A stretch of 64,000 bases of DNA from Burkholderiales bacterium (lineage in GTDB: Bacteria > Pseudomonadota > Gammaproteobacteria > Burkholderiales > Casimicrobiaceae), in the NCBI GenBank assembly GCA_025927765.1, contig JAICKU010000004.1:36210-100209 (forward strand), in the 5' to 3' direction. A model generated the notes under the pieces. That model was not told the origin of the DNA. It made no database searches and saw only the letters and a list, made by a program, of their open reading frames with translations. A program made the translations under genes and the position numbers. Below, piece after piece: positions 16,810 to 24,571 of the stretch (position 1 is its first letter; each line of letters starts with the position of its first letter).

Positions 16810-16860
16810 CGTTCCTCCCTGTCGTCGACATTGCATCGTTGTTGATTTTCATCTGCCGGC

Positions 16861-18558
16861 TTACGCGTTCTTCGTGCCGAGCCGCACCCGCGCGTGCACC
16901 ACCCCTGCACGTTCGTGGCGCGCGGTGATCTCGGCGCTGTCGCCGGCATCCGCGCGCACCACCCATTCGAGTTTCATGCGGTCGTCGGTAGCGTTGTAAT
17001 CGGGCCAGAACGACACGCCGCTGTGCTTGTACGCCTTGCCTTCGAGCTGCCCGACGTCGTCCTTCTGCTTGCCCGCGACGAGCTTCCCGCCGGGCGGCAC
17101 GTCGATTTCCGCGACGATGCCGCGCACCGTCTTGCGCGCAAGCGCGCGCTTCGACACGTACGTCGGCAGCCAGCCGGTGTTCTGCACGACCAGCGTGATC
17201 TTCCACGTGCCGTCGCCGACGGCGTCGGCCTTCGCGTCGACGATCTCGAGCTTCGGCGAGCACAGCGCCTGCCACAGCAGCCAGCGCGGGAACTTCGCGA
17301 TCTCGCGCGCGAGCAGCGGCAGCGGCGGGTTGCCGAACGCGTGGAAGCGATCCCAGCCGCCGATCTCGACCTTGCCGAGTTGCGGGTGATCGAACGCCCG
17401 CCACGGACGATGCGCAGCGCCGTTCAGCGTTTCCTCGCTCCAGCGATAGAGCTTGAGATCGTCGTCGATCGGATGGTCGCGGAACCAGTCGATGAACTTG
17501 TAGTCGGTGATGCCCGCCTCGCGCATCGGCGACCAGATCTCGACCACCCACGAGAAGATGCCGAGGTGCTCGTAGATCCAGTCGAACGTGCCGCCGATCA
17601 CCGACTTCGGGTGATAGCGGAACTCGTGGAACACCGAGATCGCCGGATAGCCGGTGAGCTCGGTGCCCTTCTTTCCCGCACGCTGGTAGAACCACAGGTC
17701 CTCGGCGTCCATCTCGTCGTCGGGCTGATGCTCGAACGGACGCAACAGCACGCCGCTCCACGTATGGAACGTCGTGCCGCCGGTGATGTTCGGGTGCGTG
17801 ACGACGAAGTCGACGACGGCGCGGATCTCGGGTTCCGACGTCGGATACGGTCCCGCACCCTGCTGCTCGAACTCCTGCCGCCAGCTCGCGGGAAAGTTGC
17901 GGTTGAGGTCGAGCGTCTGCTTCGGCCGCTTGATCTTGAGCGTGTAGCCGTCGTAGTCGTCGTAGCGCCCCTCCGGCAGGATCCGGTAGTACGTGCCGCC
18001 GACTTCGGTCGGCTCCCGGCGCACCATCAGGTGTGGCGCGTCGGGGTGTGCCTTCCACAGGCCGTTCGGATCCTCGATGCGCATCTGCAGGATGCGTCCG
18101 TCGCCGTCGATGTCCTCGACGACGAGGCCTTCCGGCGGCTCCTCGTCGTAGGGATACGGGCGCGTGCTCGAGCGCACCCATCGGGGATGGTCGGCGAGCG
18201 CCCATTCCGCGCCGTCGGGATTGATGCGCGGGCACACGTAGAACGCGCGCGTGTCGAGCGCGCGCGTCACCTCGTCGTCGCGACCGTACTGCGTGAGCAG
18301 CGTCTCGAGGAAATGGAGCGCGGCGGCCGACGCGGCGACTTCGGTCGAATGGATGTTGCCGTCGACCCAGAACGCCGGCTTGTCGGCCGCGGGCCCGGTC
18401 GCGGCATTGGTCACCGTCAGCACCCAGATATCGCGCCCTTCGTGGCTCCTGCCGATCGATTCGAGCACGACGAGATGCGGGTGCTCGCGCGCGAGCGCGT
18501 GGACGAGTTCGGTGAGCTCGGCGTAGCGGACGAAGCGGTCGAAGGGGATCGCGGGCAT
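16861..18558 (-). CDS. M14-family zinc carboxypeptidase
   Basis: 565 residues. The M14 zinc ligands are in GNIHSTEVAAS (HxxE) and in TTFHTWSG; ICPRINPDGAE-like CPRINPDGAEWAL and LDLNRNFPASW are conserved substrate-site motifs, and VVEIWSP carries the catalytic Glu. The region after about residue 400 (PKLEIVDAKADAVGDGTWKITLVVQNTGWLPTYVSKRA) looks like a beta-sandwich. There is no signal peptide, so the enzyme is probably cytosolic. It is divergent from dnaE2 across 141 bp and lies 51 bp upstream of the phosphoesterase gene. Long M14 proteins of this kind are unassigned as to substrate. Confidence 0.88.
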   Translation of the reverse strand: MPAIPFDRFVRYAELTELVHALAREHPHLVVLESIGRSHEGRDIWVLTVTNAATGPAADKPAFWVDGNIHSTEVAASAAALHFLETLLTQYGRDDEVTRALDTRAFYVCPRINPDGAEWALADHPRWVRSSTRPYPYDEEPPEGLVVEDIDGDGRILQMRIEDPNGLWKAHPDAPHLMVRREPTEVGGTYYRILPEGRYDDYDGYTLKIKRPKQTLDLNRNFPASWRQEFEQQGAGPYPTSEPEIRAVVDFVVTHPNITGGTTFHTWSGVLLRPFEHQPDDEMDAEDLWFYQRAGKKGTELTGYPAISVFHEFRYHPKSVIGGTFDWIYEHLGIFSWVVEIWSPMREAGITDYKFIDWFRDHPIDDDLKLYRWSEETLNGAAHRPWRAFDHPQLGKVEIGGWDRFHAFGNPPLPLLAREIAKFPRWLLWQALCSPKLEIVDAKADAVGDGTWKITLVVQNTGWLPTYVSKRALARKTVRGIVAEIDVPPGGKLVAGKQKDDVGQLEGKAYKHSGVSFWPDYNATDDRMKLEWVVRADAGDSAEITARHERAGVVHARVRLGTKNA

Positions 18559-18680
18559 GGATCGGCGTGGAGGCGTTGACGGGGAACGCGTCGCGCCGGC
18601 GCGAGGGCTTCGCAGGACGCGAGCGGTGGCAGCGCCGCATCTTACGTCATGCGTCATGGGGCTGGCCTTCGCGCCCCGTA

Positions 18681-18700
18681 TACCGTATATTCGTACGGTA
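18681..18700. promoter_or_regulatory. LexA operator overlapping the dnaE2 start codon
   Basis: TACCGTA-TATTCG-TACGGTA repeats the lexA operator exactly in both arms and spacing, with one change in the spacer (TATCCG in lexA). The final A of the right arm is the first base of the dnaE2 ATG. LexA bound here would block transcription start, and no ribosome-binding site is available upstream that is outside the operator. Confidence 0.8.
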
Positions 18701-21700
18701 TGGCATCGTCCGATCTGTTGCCGGCGTATGCCGAGCTGCACTGCCTGTCGAATTTCTCGTTCCTGCGTGGCGCGTCGCACCCGGAGGAGCTCGTCGAGCG
18801 CGCGAAGGCGCAGGGCTACGCGGCGCTCGCGCTCACCGACGAATGCACGCTCGCCGGCGTGGTGCGCGCGCATCTCGCGGCCAAGGAAGTCCAAGCCGCA
18901 GGGCCGCCCCAAGGCTTGGACCGCCCCCTGAGCGGCAGCGCAGCAGCGAAGCCGCAAGCGTGCGGGGATGCCACGGGCTTGCCGCTCGTCGTCGGCAGCG
19001 AGTTCACGCTCGCCGATCGCACGAAGCTCGTGCTGCTCGCCACCGACCGGTCGAGCTACGGCGATCTGTCGCAGCTCATCACACGCGGGCGCCGGCAGGC
19101 GAAGAAAGGTTCGTATAGGCTGACGCGCGACGACGTCGCGCAATGCGCGTCGCGCTGCCTCGCGCTGTGGCTGCCGGCGTTCGATCTGCGCGCGGCGGAG
19201 GTCGCCGAACCGTTGCTCGCGGCCGCCGCATGGCTGCGCGACGTGTTTGCCGATCGCGCCTGGATCGGCGTCGAATTGCTCGCGCAGGCCGGCGACGAAG
19301 CACGGCTCGCGCAATGCCAGGCGCTGTCGCAGCGCACGGCGCTCCCGCTCGTCGCGGCCGGCGACGTGCACATGCACGTGCGCGCGCGCCGCGCGCTGCA
19401 GGACACGCTCACCGCCATCCGCCTGCGCACGCCGCTCGCCGCATGCGGGCAGGCACTGCATCCGAACGGCGAACGACATCTGCGTTCACGCGCGCGGCTG
19501 GCGAGCGTGTATCCGCCCGAGCTCCTCGCCGAAACCGTGCGCATCGCCGAACGCTGCCGCTTCTCGCTCGACGAGCTGCGCTACGAATATCCGGACGAGA
19601 TCGTCCCGCCGGGCGAAACGCCCGCGTCGTGGCTGCGCAAGCTGGTCGAGCGCGGCCTCTCGGAGAGGTATGGACATCGGGGTCAGGGACATCGGGGTCA
19701 GAGCGGTAAGTATTCGAGCGAGGCGGGACATCGGGGTCAGGAGGCGGGACATCGGGGTCAGGAGGCGGGACATCGGGGTCAGGAGGCGGGACATCGGGGT
19801 CAGGAGGCGGGACATCGGGGTCAGAGCGGTAAGTATTCGAGCGAAGCGTGCTCGAACACTTACCGCTCTGACCCCGATGTCCCGCCTCCCGATGTCCCGC
19901 CTCCCGATGTCCCGCCTCCCGATGTCCTGCTTCCCGATGTCCTGCTTCGCGGCGACAGCGCATTTCGCTGCACGAGCGTCCCCGCGAACGTGCGCGCGCT
20001 GATCGAGCACGAGCTCGCGCTGATCGCCGGGCTGCGCTACGAGCCGTACTTCCTCACCGTGCACGACATCGTCGCGTTCGCACGCGCGCAGAAGATCCTC
20101 TGCCAGGGGCGCGGGTCGGCGGCGAATTCGGCCGTGTGCTATGCGTTGCACATCACCGAGGTCGATCCTTCGCGCAGCGAAATGCTGTTCGAGCGCTTCA
20201 TCAGCAAGGAGCGCAACGAGCCGCCGGACATCGACGTCGATTTCGAGCATCAGCGGCGCGAGGAAGTGATGCAGTACGTGTACGGCAAGTACGGGCGCCA
20301 TCGTGCAGCGCTCGCTGCAACGCTCATCACGTACCGGCCGAAGAGCGCCGTGCGCGACGTCGGCCGCGCGTTCGGCCTGGATCTCGCGCAACTCGATCGC
20401 CTCGCCGGCGTGTTCGCATGGTGGGACGGCCGCGCGATTCCGCCCGAGCGCGTCCGCGAAGCGGGCTTCGATCCCGCGCATCCGAAAGTGCGACGCATCA
20501 TCACGATGGCGGGACAGTTGCTCGGCTTTCCGCGGCACCTGTCGCAGCACGTCGGCGGCTTCGTCATCGCGCGCGATTCGCTCGAGCGCATGGTGCCGGT
20601 GCAGAACGCGGCGATGGCCGATCGCACGGTGATCGAATGGGACAAGGACGATCTCGACGCGATGGGCCTTCTGAAGGTCGACTGCTTGGCGCTCGGCATG
20701 CTCTCGGCGATCCGGCGCGCGCTCGACCTCGTTTCGGCCTATCGCGGCACGAAGCTCGCGATGCAGGACATTCCGCCGGAAGATCCTGCCGTATACCGGA
20801 TGATCCAGGACGCCGACACGATCGGCGTGTTCCAGATCGAGTCGCGCGCGCAGCAGTCGATGCTGCCGCGATTGAAGCCTGCCACGTTCTACGACCTCGT
20901 GATCGAGGTCGCCATCGTACGTCCCGGGCCCATCCAGGGCGGCATGGTGCATCCGTACCTCAAGCGCCGGCAGAAACTCGAACCCGTCACCTACCCGAGC
21001 GACGCCGTGAAGGCGGTGCTCGAGCGCACGCTCGGCGTGCCGATCTTCCAGGAGCAGGTGATGCAGCTCGCGATCGTCGCGGCGGGGTTCACGCCCGGCG
21101 AGGCGGATCGGCTGCGCCGCTCGATGGCGGCGTGGAAGCGCAAGGGCGGCCTGCAGCATTTCGAGCAGCGCCTCGTCGAAGGGATGGGCGCGCGCGGCTA
21201 CAGCGAATCGTTCGCGCGGCAGATCTTCGAGCAGATCCTGGGCTTCGGCGAATACGGCTTTCCCGAGTCGCATTCGGCGTCGTTCGCGCTGCTCGTCTAC
21301 GTATCGTCGTGGCTTAAGGCTTACGAGCCCGCGGCGTTCTGCGCGGCACTGCTCAACTCGCAACCGATGGGCTTCTACGCGCCGGCGCAGCTCGTCGCCG
21401 ATGCGAAGCGGCATGGCGTGGACGTGCGGCCGCCCGACGTCACTGTGAGCGAGTGGGACTGCACGCTCGAAAACGCGGGTCAGAGATGCATTTCCGGGAA
21501 CAGCGTCGGCAATGCGAATGCCGAACGCGGGAAATGCATCTCTGACCCGCATTTTCCCGTCCTGCGCCTCGGTTTGCGCCTCGTCCGCGGGCTCACCGAA
21601 GCCGGTGCGCAGCGCATTGTCGTCGCACGTCACGAGCGCGCGTTCATCGACATCGCCGATCTCGCGCATCGCGCGAAGCTCGACGCGCGCGACCTCGGCG

Positions 21701-22260
21701 CGCTCGCCGACGGTGATGCGCTCGCGTCGCTTGCCGGGCATCGCCACGACGCCGTATGGAGCGTCGCCGGCGTCGAGCGGCTGCCCGCCCTTCTCGCCGG
21801 CAGCGCACGCGACGAAGTACGTCCGCAGCTGCGTGCGCCTACTGAAGGCCAGGACATTGTCGCCGACTACCGCCGCCTCGGCCTCACGCTGCGCCGCCAC
21901 CCGCTCGCGCTGCTGCGGCCGCAATTGCAGAAGCGACGCCTCGCGACCGCCGACGACATCCGCGCCGCACCGCATGGCCGCATCGTGCGCACCGCCGGCA
22001 TCGTGATCGGGCGGCAGCGGCCGGACACCGCGAGCGGCGTGGTGTTCGTGACGCTCGAGGACGAGACCGGAGCGACGAACGTGATCGTGTGGCGCGATCT
22101 CGGCGATCGTCAGCGGCGCGAGCTGCTGGGCGCGCGTCTTCTCGCCGTGTACGGCCGCGTCGAGCGCGAAGGGAGTGTCGTGCACATCCTCGCCGGGCGC
22201 CTCGTCGACCTGACGCCGATGCTCGGTGCGCTCCCCACGCGCTCGCGGGATTTCCACTGA
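18700..22260 (+). CDS. dnaE2: Error-prone DNA polymerase DnaE2 with three in-frame repeat insertions
   Basis: 1186 residues, about 100 more than usual for DnaE2. The PHP domain starts AELHCLSNFSFLRGASHPEEL; the polymerase core includes GRGSAANSAVCYALHIT, the metal-binding PPDIDVDFEHQRREEV, and VIRPGPIQGGMVHPYLKRR-type IVRPGPIQGGM; the C-terminal OB fold is GIVIGRQRPDTASGVVFVTLEDETGATNVIVW. Extra, non-homologous stretches lie at about residues 64-90, 325-417 and 925-950, all encoded by palindromic repeats and all in frame, so the polymerase may still work. It makes translesion synthesis with ImuA and ImuB. The ATG at 18700 touches the LexA operator; upstream starts would read through it. Confidence 0.95.
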   Translation: MASSDLLPAYAELHCLSNFSFLRGASHPEELVERAKAQGYAALALTDECTLAGVVRAHLAAKEVQAAGPPQGLDRPLSGSAAAKPQACGDATGLPLVVGSEFTLADRTKLVLLATDRSSYGDLSQLITRGRRQAKKGSYRLTRDDVAQCASRCLALWLPAFDLRAAEVAEPLLAAAAWLRDVFADRAWIGVELLAQAGDEARLAQCQALSQRTALPLVAAGDVHMHVRARRALQDTLTAIRLRTPLAACGQALHPNGERHLRSRARLASVYPPELLAETVRIAERCRFSLDELRYEYPDEIVPPGETPASWLRKLVERGLSERYGHRGQGHRGQSGKYSSEAGHRGQEAGHRGQEAGHRGQEAGHRGQEAGHRGQSGKYSSEACSNTYRSDPDVPPPDVPPPDVPPPDVLLPDVLLRGDSAFRCTSVPANVRALIEHELALIAGLRYEPYFLTVHDIVAFARAQKILCQGRGSAANSAVCYALHITEVDPSRSEMLFERFISKERNEPPDIDVDFEHQRREEVMQYVYGKYGRHRAALAATLITYRPKSAVRDVGRAFGLDLAQLDRLAGVFAWWDGRAIPPERVREAGFDPAHPKVRRIITMAGQLLGFPRHLSQHVGGFVIARDSLERMVPVQNAAMADRTVIEWDKDDLDAMGLLKVDCLALGMLSAIRRALDLVSAYRGTKLAMQDIPPEDPAVYRMIQDADTIGVFQIESRAQQSMLPRLKPATFYDLVIEVAIVRPGPIQGGMVHPYLKRRQKLEPVTYPSDAVKAVLERTLGVPIFQEQVMQLAIVAAGFTPGEADRLRRSMAAWKRKGGLQHFEQRLVEGMGARGYSESFARQIFEQILGFGEYGFPESHSASFALLVYVSSWLKAYEPAAFCAALLNSQPMGFYAPAQLVADAKRHGVDVRPPDVTVSEWDCTLENAGQRCISGNSVGNANAERGKCISDPHFPVLRLGLRLVRGLTEAGAQRIVVARHERAFIDIADLAHRAKLDARDLGALADGDALASLAGHRHDAVWSVAGVERLPALLAGSARDEVRPQLRAPTEGQDIVADYRRLGLTLRRHPLALLRPQLQKRRLATADDIRAAPHGRIVRTAGIVIGRQRPDTASGVVFVTLEDETGATNVIVWRDLGDRQRRELLGARLLAVYGRVEREGSVVHILAGRLVDLTPMLGALPTRSRDFH
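18891..18967. repeat. Repeat insertion 1 in dnaE2 (PHP domain)
   Basis: An inverted pair CCAAGCC / GGCTTGG flanks a 15-nt loop, followed by CGCCCCCTGAGCGGCAGCGCAG and GCAAGCGTGCGGGG. It encodes VQAAGPPQGLDRPLSGSAAAKPQACGD between AAKE and GLPLVVGSEF, which are contiguous in other DnaE2 proteins. The second part resembles the double-hairpin repeat at 12963-13026. Confidence 0.65.
19672..19948. repeat. Repeat insertion 2 in dnaE2: 21-bp tandem repeats and a 40-bp hairpin
   Basis: On the left, seven GHRGQ-coding units, most spaced as an exact 21-bp repeat (EAGHRGQ); on the right, 15-bp units coding DVPPP that are the reverse complement of the left ones. The centre is a near-perfect hairpin, arms 19803-19842 and 19850-19889 with one mismatch and a 7-nt loop. 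The 19-nt core CGGGGTCAGAGCGGTAAGT occurs at 19693, 19816 and, inverted, at 19858. The frame stays open throughout. It sits between VERGLSERY and VPANVRALIEHEL, a linker in the polymerase. Confidence 0.9.
21475..21550. repeat. Repeat insertion 3 in dnaE2: 21-bp perfect inverted repeat
   Basis: Perfect 21-bp arms, beginning GCGGGTCAGAGATG on the left and mirrored on the right, enclose 34 nt that contain a smaller hairpin (CGGCA / TGCCG). It encodes AGQRCISGNSVGNANAERGKCISDPH just before the conserved LRLGLRLVRGL. The terminal GGGTCAGA matches the family core found elsewhere in the window. Confidence 0.85.
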
Positions 22261-22267
22261 GCGCGTG

Positions 22268-22340
22268 CCCCTCACCCCAACCCTCCTCGCGCGTCCCTGG
22301 CCCCTCGGTTGAACGCATCGGCCAGCCATCCGGTCTGAAC
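22268..22340. other. dnaE2 downstream region with CCCTCACCCC-type sequence
   Basis: The 158 bp between dnaE2 and the flavoprotein gene contain CCCCTCACCCCAACCCTCCTCG, a pyrimidine-rich string of a kind often seen as a degenerate dispersed repeat in proteobacterial intergenic DNA, and a weak dyad. No gene or clear promoter is recognised. Confidence 0.3.
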
Positions 22341-22418
22341 GGACATGGCGCCGTGACGCGCCGCGAACGGCAACGCCCGCGGTGCAAGCGGCGCCTTTCC
22401 AACGCGGAGGGAAGCGCA

Positions 22419-23855
22419 TTGAAGCCCGAATTCGATCTCGCCGTCATCGGCGCCGGCGCCGGCGGCCTCGCCGCCGCGGCCGGCGGCGCCAACCTCGGCG
22501 CGAAGGTCGCGCTGATCGAGAGGAATCGCCTCGGCGGCCAGTGCCTGTGGCACGGCTGCGTCCCCTCGAAGACGCTGCGCAAGTCCGCACTCGTCGCGCA
22601 TACGATGCGCCACGCCGATCGCTTCGCGCTCACGCCGGCCGATCCGAAGCCGGACCTCGCCCGGGTGATGGAACGCGTCGCGTCGGTCGTTGCGAGCATC
22701 GCGCTCGAGGACAGCCCCGAGCACTTCCGCACGCTCGGCGTCGACGTCATCCACGGCAGCGGCCGCTTTCTCTCACCCACCGAGTTCGACGTGAACGGCC
22801 GCACGATCACCGCGCGGCACTTCGTGCTCGCCACCGGGTCGCGTCCCGCGATTCCGCCGATCGCGGGGCTCAGCCACGTGCCGTATCTCACGAACCAGAC
22901 GGTGTTCGACCTGCGCGAGCCCGTACCGCGCCTCATCATCATCGGCGCGGGACCGGTCGGATGCGAGATGGCGCAGGCGTTCCGGCGCTTGGGCAGTGAC
23001 GTACTGGTGGTCGACATGGCGAACAGGATCCTGCCGCGCGAAGACGCCGACGTCGCCGCCGTGGTGCAGCGCCAGCTCGAAGCCGAAGGCGTGCGCTATC
23101 GCCTCGGCATCACCGTCGGCGGCGTCACGCCGGGTGATCCGCACGCAGGACGCGTGCGCATGACCTTGCGCACCGCCAACGGTGCCGTCGAGCAGCTTGC
23201 GGCGACGCACCTGATGCTCGCCGCCGGCCGCATCCCGAACGTCGAAGGACTCGGTCTCGACGCCGCGGGCGTGCACGTCGACAACGGGAACGTCATCGTC
23301 GACGACGTGCTCACGACCACCAATCCACGCATCCACGTCATCGGCGACGTCGCCGGCAAGTTCCCGTTCACGCACATGGCCGAGCACCAGGCCGGCGTCG
23401 TGCTGTCGCAGACGATTCTCGGCAAGAGCTGGACGAAGCCCTCGCTTGTCGTGCCGTGGTGCACGTACACCGATCCCGAGCTCGCGCGCGTGGGTCTCTC
23501 CGAAACCGACGCGCGGCGCCACGGCCTCGAGCATTGCGTCTACCGCTACCCGTTCCTCGACGTCGATCGCGCGCGCGCCGAGGGCGAGACGGAAGGTTTC
23601 GCCAAGCTCGTGAGCGACAAGCGCGGCCACCTGCTCGGTGCCGCGATCGTCGGCGCGGATGCGGGCGAGCTCATCGCCGAATGCGTGCTCGCGATCGACA
23701 AGGGATTGAAGGTCGACGACATCTCGTCGGCGATCCACGCGTACCCGACGCGCTCGCAGGTCGCGCGGCGCGCGGCCGACGAGCGTCGCAACGAAGCGAT
23801 GCGCTCGCCGCACCGCCGCGGACGGCGCCTGTTCGGGTTGCGGCGCGCCGCCTGA
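22419..23855 (+). CDS. Pyridine nucleotide-disulfide oxidoreductase (lipoamide/mercuric reductase-like)
   Basis: 478 residues. FAD site DLAVIGAGAGGLAAAAGGANLGAKVALIE; redox disulfide CLWHGCVPSKTL; NAD(P) site RLIIIGAGPVGCEMAQAFRRLG; second FAD motif IHVIGDVAGKFPFTHMAEHQA. The C-terminal dimer domain has IHAYPTRSQ where lipoamide dehydrogenases carry HAHPT. No N-terminal metal-binding domain or C-terminal Cys pair is present, so mercuric reductase activity is unlikely. I take the TTG at 22419 because GGAGG lies 8 bp upstream and LKPEFDLAVIGAG is the family N-terminus. It is followed by a TVP38-type membrane gene; the two domains are fused in single proteins of other bacteria. Confidence 0.88.
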   Translation: MKPEFDLAVIGAGAGGLAAAAGGANLGAKVALIERNRLGGQCLWHGCVPSKTLRKSALVAHTMRHADRFALTPADPKPDLARVMERVASVVASIALEDSPEHFRTLGVDVIHGSGRFLSPTEFDVNGRTITARHFVLATGSRPAIPPIAGLSHVPYLTNQTVFDLREPVPRLIIIGAGPVGCEMAQAFRRLGSDVLVVDMANRILPREDADVAAVVQRQLEAEGVRYRLGITVGGVTPGDPHAGRVRMTLRTANGAVEQLAATHLMLAAGRIPNVEGLGLDAAGVHVDNGNVIVDDVLTTTNPRIHVIGDVAGKFPFTHMAEHQAGVVLSQTILGKSWTKPSLVVPWCTYTDPELARVGLSETDARRHGLEHCVYRYPFLDVDRARAEGETEGFAKLVSDKRGHLLGAAIVGADAGELIAECVLAIDKGLKVDDISSAIHAYPTRSQVARRAADERRNEAMRSPHRRGRRLFGLRRAA

Positions 23856-24571
23856 TCGCCGGGACGCGACTCGCGCGCGCGGTCTTCGCCGCGCTGATCG
23901 TCGCTGCGCTCGTCGCGTTCTTCGCCTTCGATGTCGAGCGGCACTTCACGTTCGAAGCGCTCGACGCGCATCGCGACGCGGTCGTCGGCTTCGCGCACGC
24001 CCATTTCGCCGCCGCCGTCGCGATCGCGTTCGGCCTCTACGCGGCGGGTGTCGCGCTGTGCCTGCCGGGCGGACTCGTATTCGCGTTCGCGTGCGGCGTC
24101 GTGTTCGGCCGCGTCGCCGGGACGCTGATTGGCGTCACCGGCGAAACGGCCGGCGCGAGCGTCACGTTCGTCGTCGCCCGATTCCTGTTCGCCGATGCCG
24201 TGCGCCGCCGCTTCGCTGCGCCCACCGCGCGCATCGACGACGCCATCATGCGCAACGGCTTCTGGTGGCTCGTGTTCTTCCGTGCCGCGCCGATCCTTCC
24301 GTACGCGATCGTCAACGTCGCGCCGGCGCTCACTCCCGTGCGCCTGCCGACGTTCGCACTCGCGACGCTGGTCGCGGCCGTGCCGGCAACGTTCGTCTAC
24401 GCCAATCTCGGCGCGACACTCGGCGGCATCGAGTCATTCGGCGAAGCCTCGACGCTTCGCACGATCGGCGCGCTCGCGCTCGTGGCACTGCTTGCGCTGC
24501 TGCCGATCGCCGTACGCCGCGCGCGCGGACGCCGTGTCAGTTCGCCAGACGGAAGTCGGCGCCGAAGGTGA
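23852..24571 (+). CDS. TVP38/TMEM64 (DedA-like) membrane protein
   Basis: About 239 residues with FGLYAAGVALCLPGGLVFAFACGVVFGRVAGTLIGVTGETAGASVTFVVARF, the SNARE-associated/TVP38 core, and FWWLVFFRAAPILPYAIVNVAPAL containing the FRxxPxxP motif. Four to five membrane helices are visible. No ATG, GTG or TTG precedes the first helix in this frame near the end of the oxidoreductase gene; a CTG at 23852 overlapping that gene's TGA is the best candidate, which would mean coupled non-canonical initiation. The 3' end overlaps the convergent metalloprotease gene by 35 bp. Confidence 0.75.
   Translation: MIAGTRLARAVFAALIVAALVAFFAFDVERHFTFEALDAHRDAVVGFAHAHFAAAVAIAFGLYAAGVALCLPGGLVFAFACGVVFGRVAGTLIGVTGETAGASVTFVVARFLFADAVRRRFAAPTARIDDAIMRNGFWWLVFFRAAPILPYAIVNVAPALTPVRLPTFALATLVAAVPATFVYANLGATLGGIESFGEASTLRTIGALALVALLALLPIAVRRARGRRVSSPDGSRRRR

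Noticed and set aside
16861..19479. An N-terminal extension of the M14 peptidase reaching into dnaE2
   Set aside because: The extension is antisense to dnaE2, lacks family similarity and crosses the LexA operator; the ATG at 18558 starts at the normal domain boundary.
19672..19948. Regular repeats in dnaE2 as a possible CRISPR array
   Set aside because: Units are contiguous without unique spacers, are 21 or 15 bp, are partly inverted copies of each other, and lie within an intact reading frame.
18700..22260. dnaE2 as a pseudogene broken by insertions
   Set aside because: The frame is open from start to stop, all three insertions keep it, and catalytic PDIDVDF and the OB fold are intact. Activity is untested, but sequence does not show a break.
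22419..23855. Mercuric reductase
   Set aside because: No N-terminal metal-binding domain, no C-terminal vicinal cysteines, and no other mer genes nearby.
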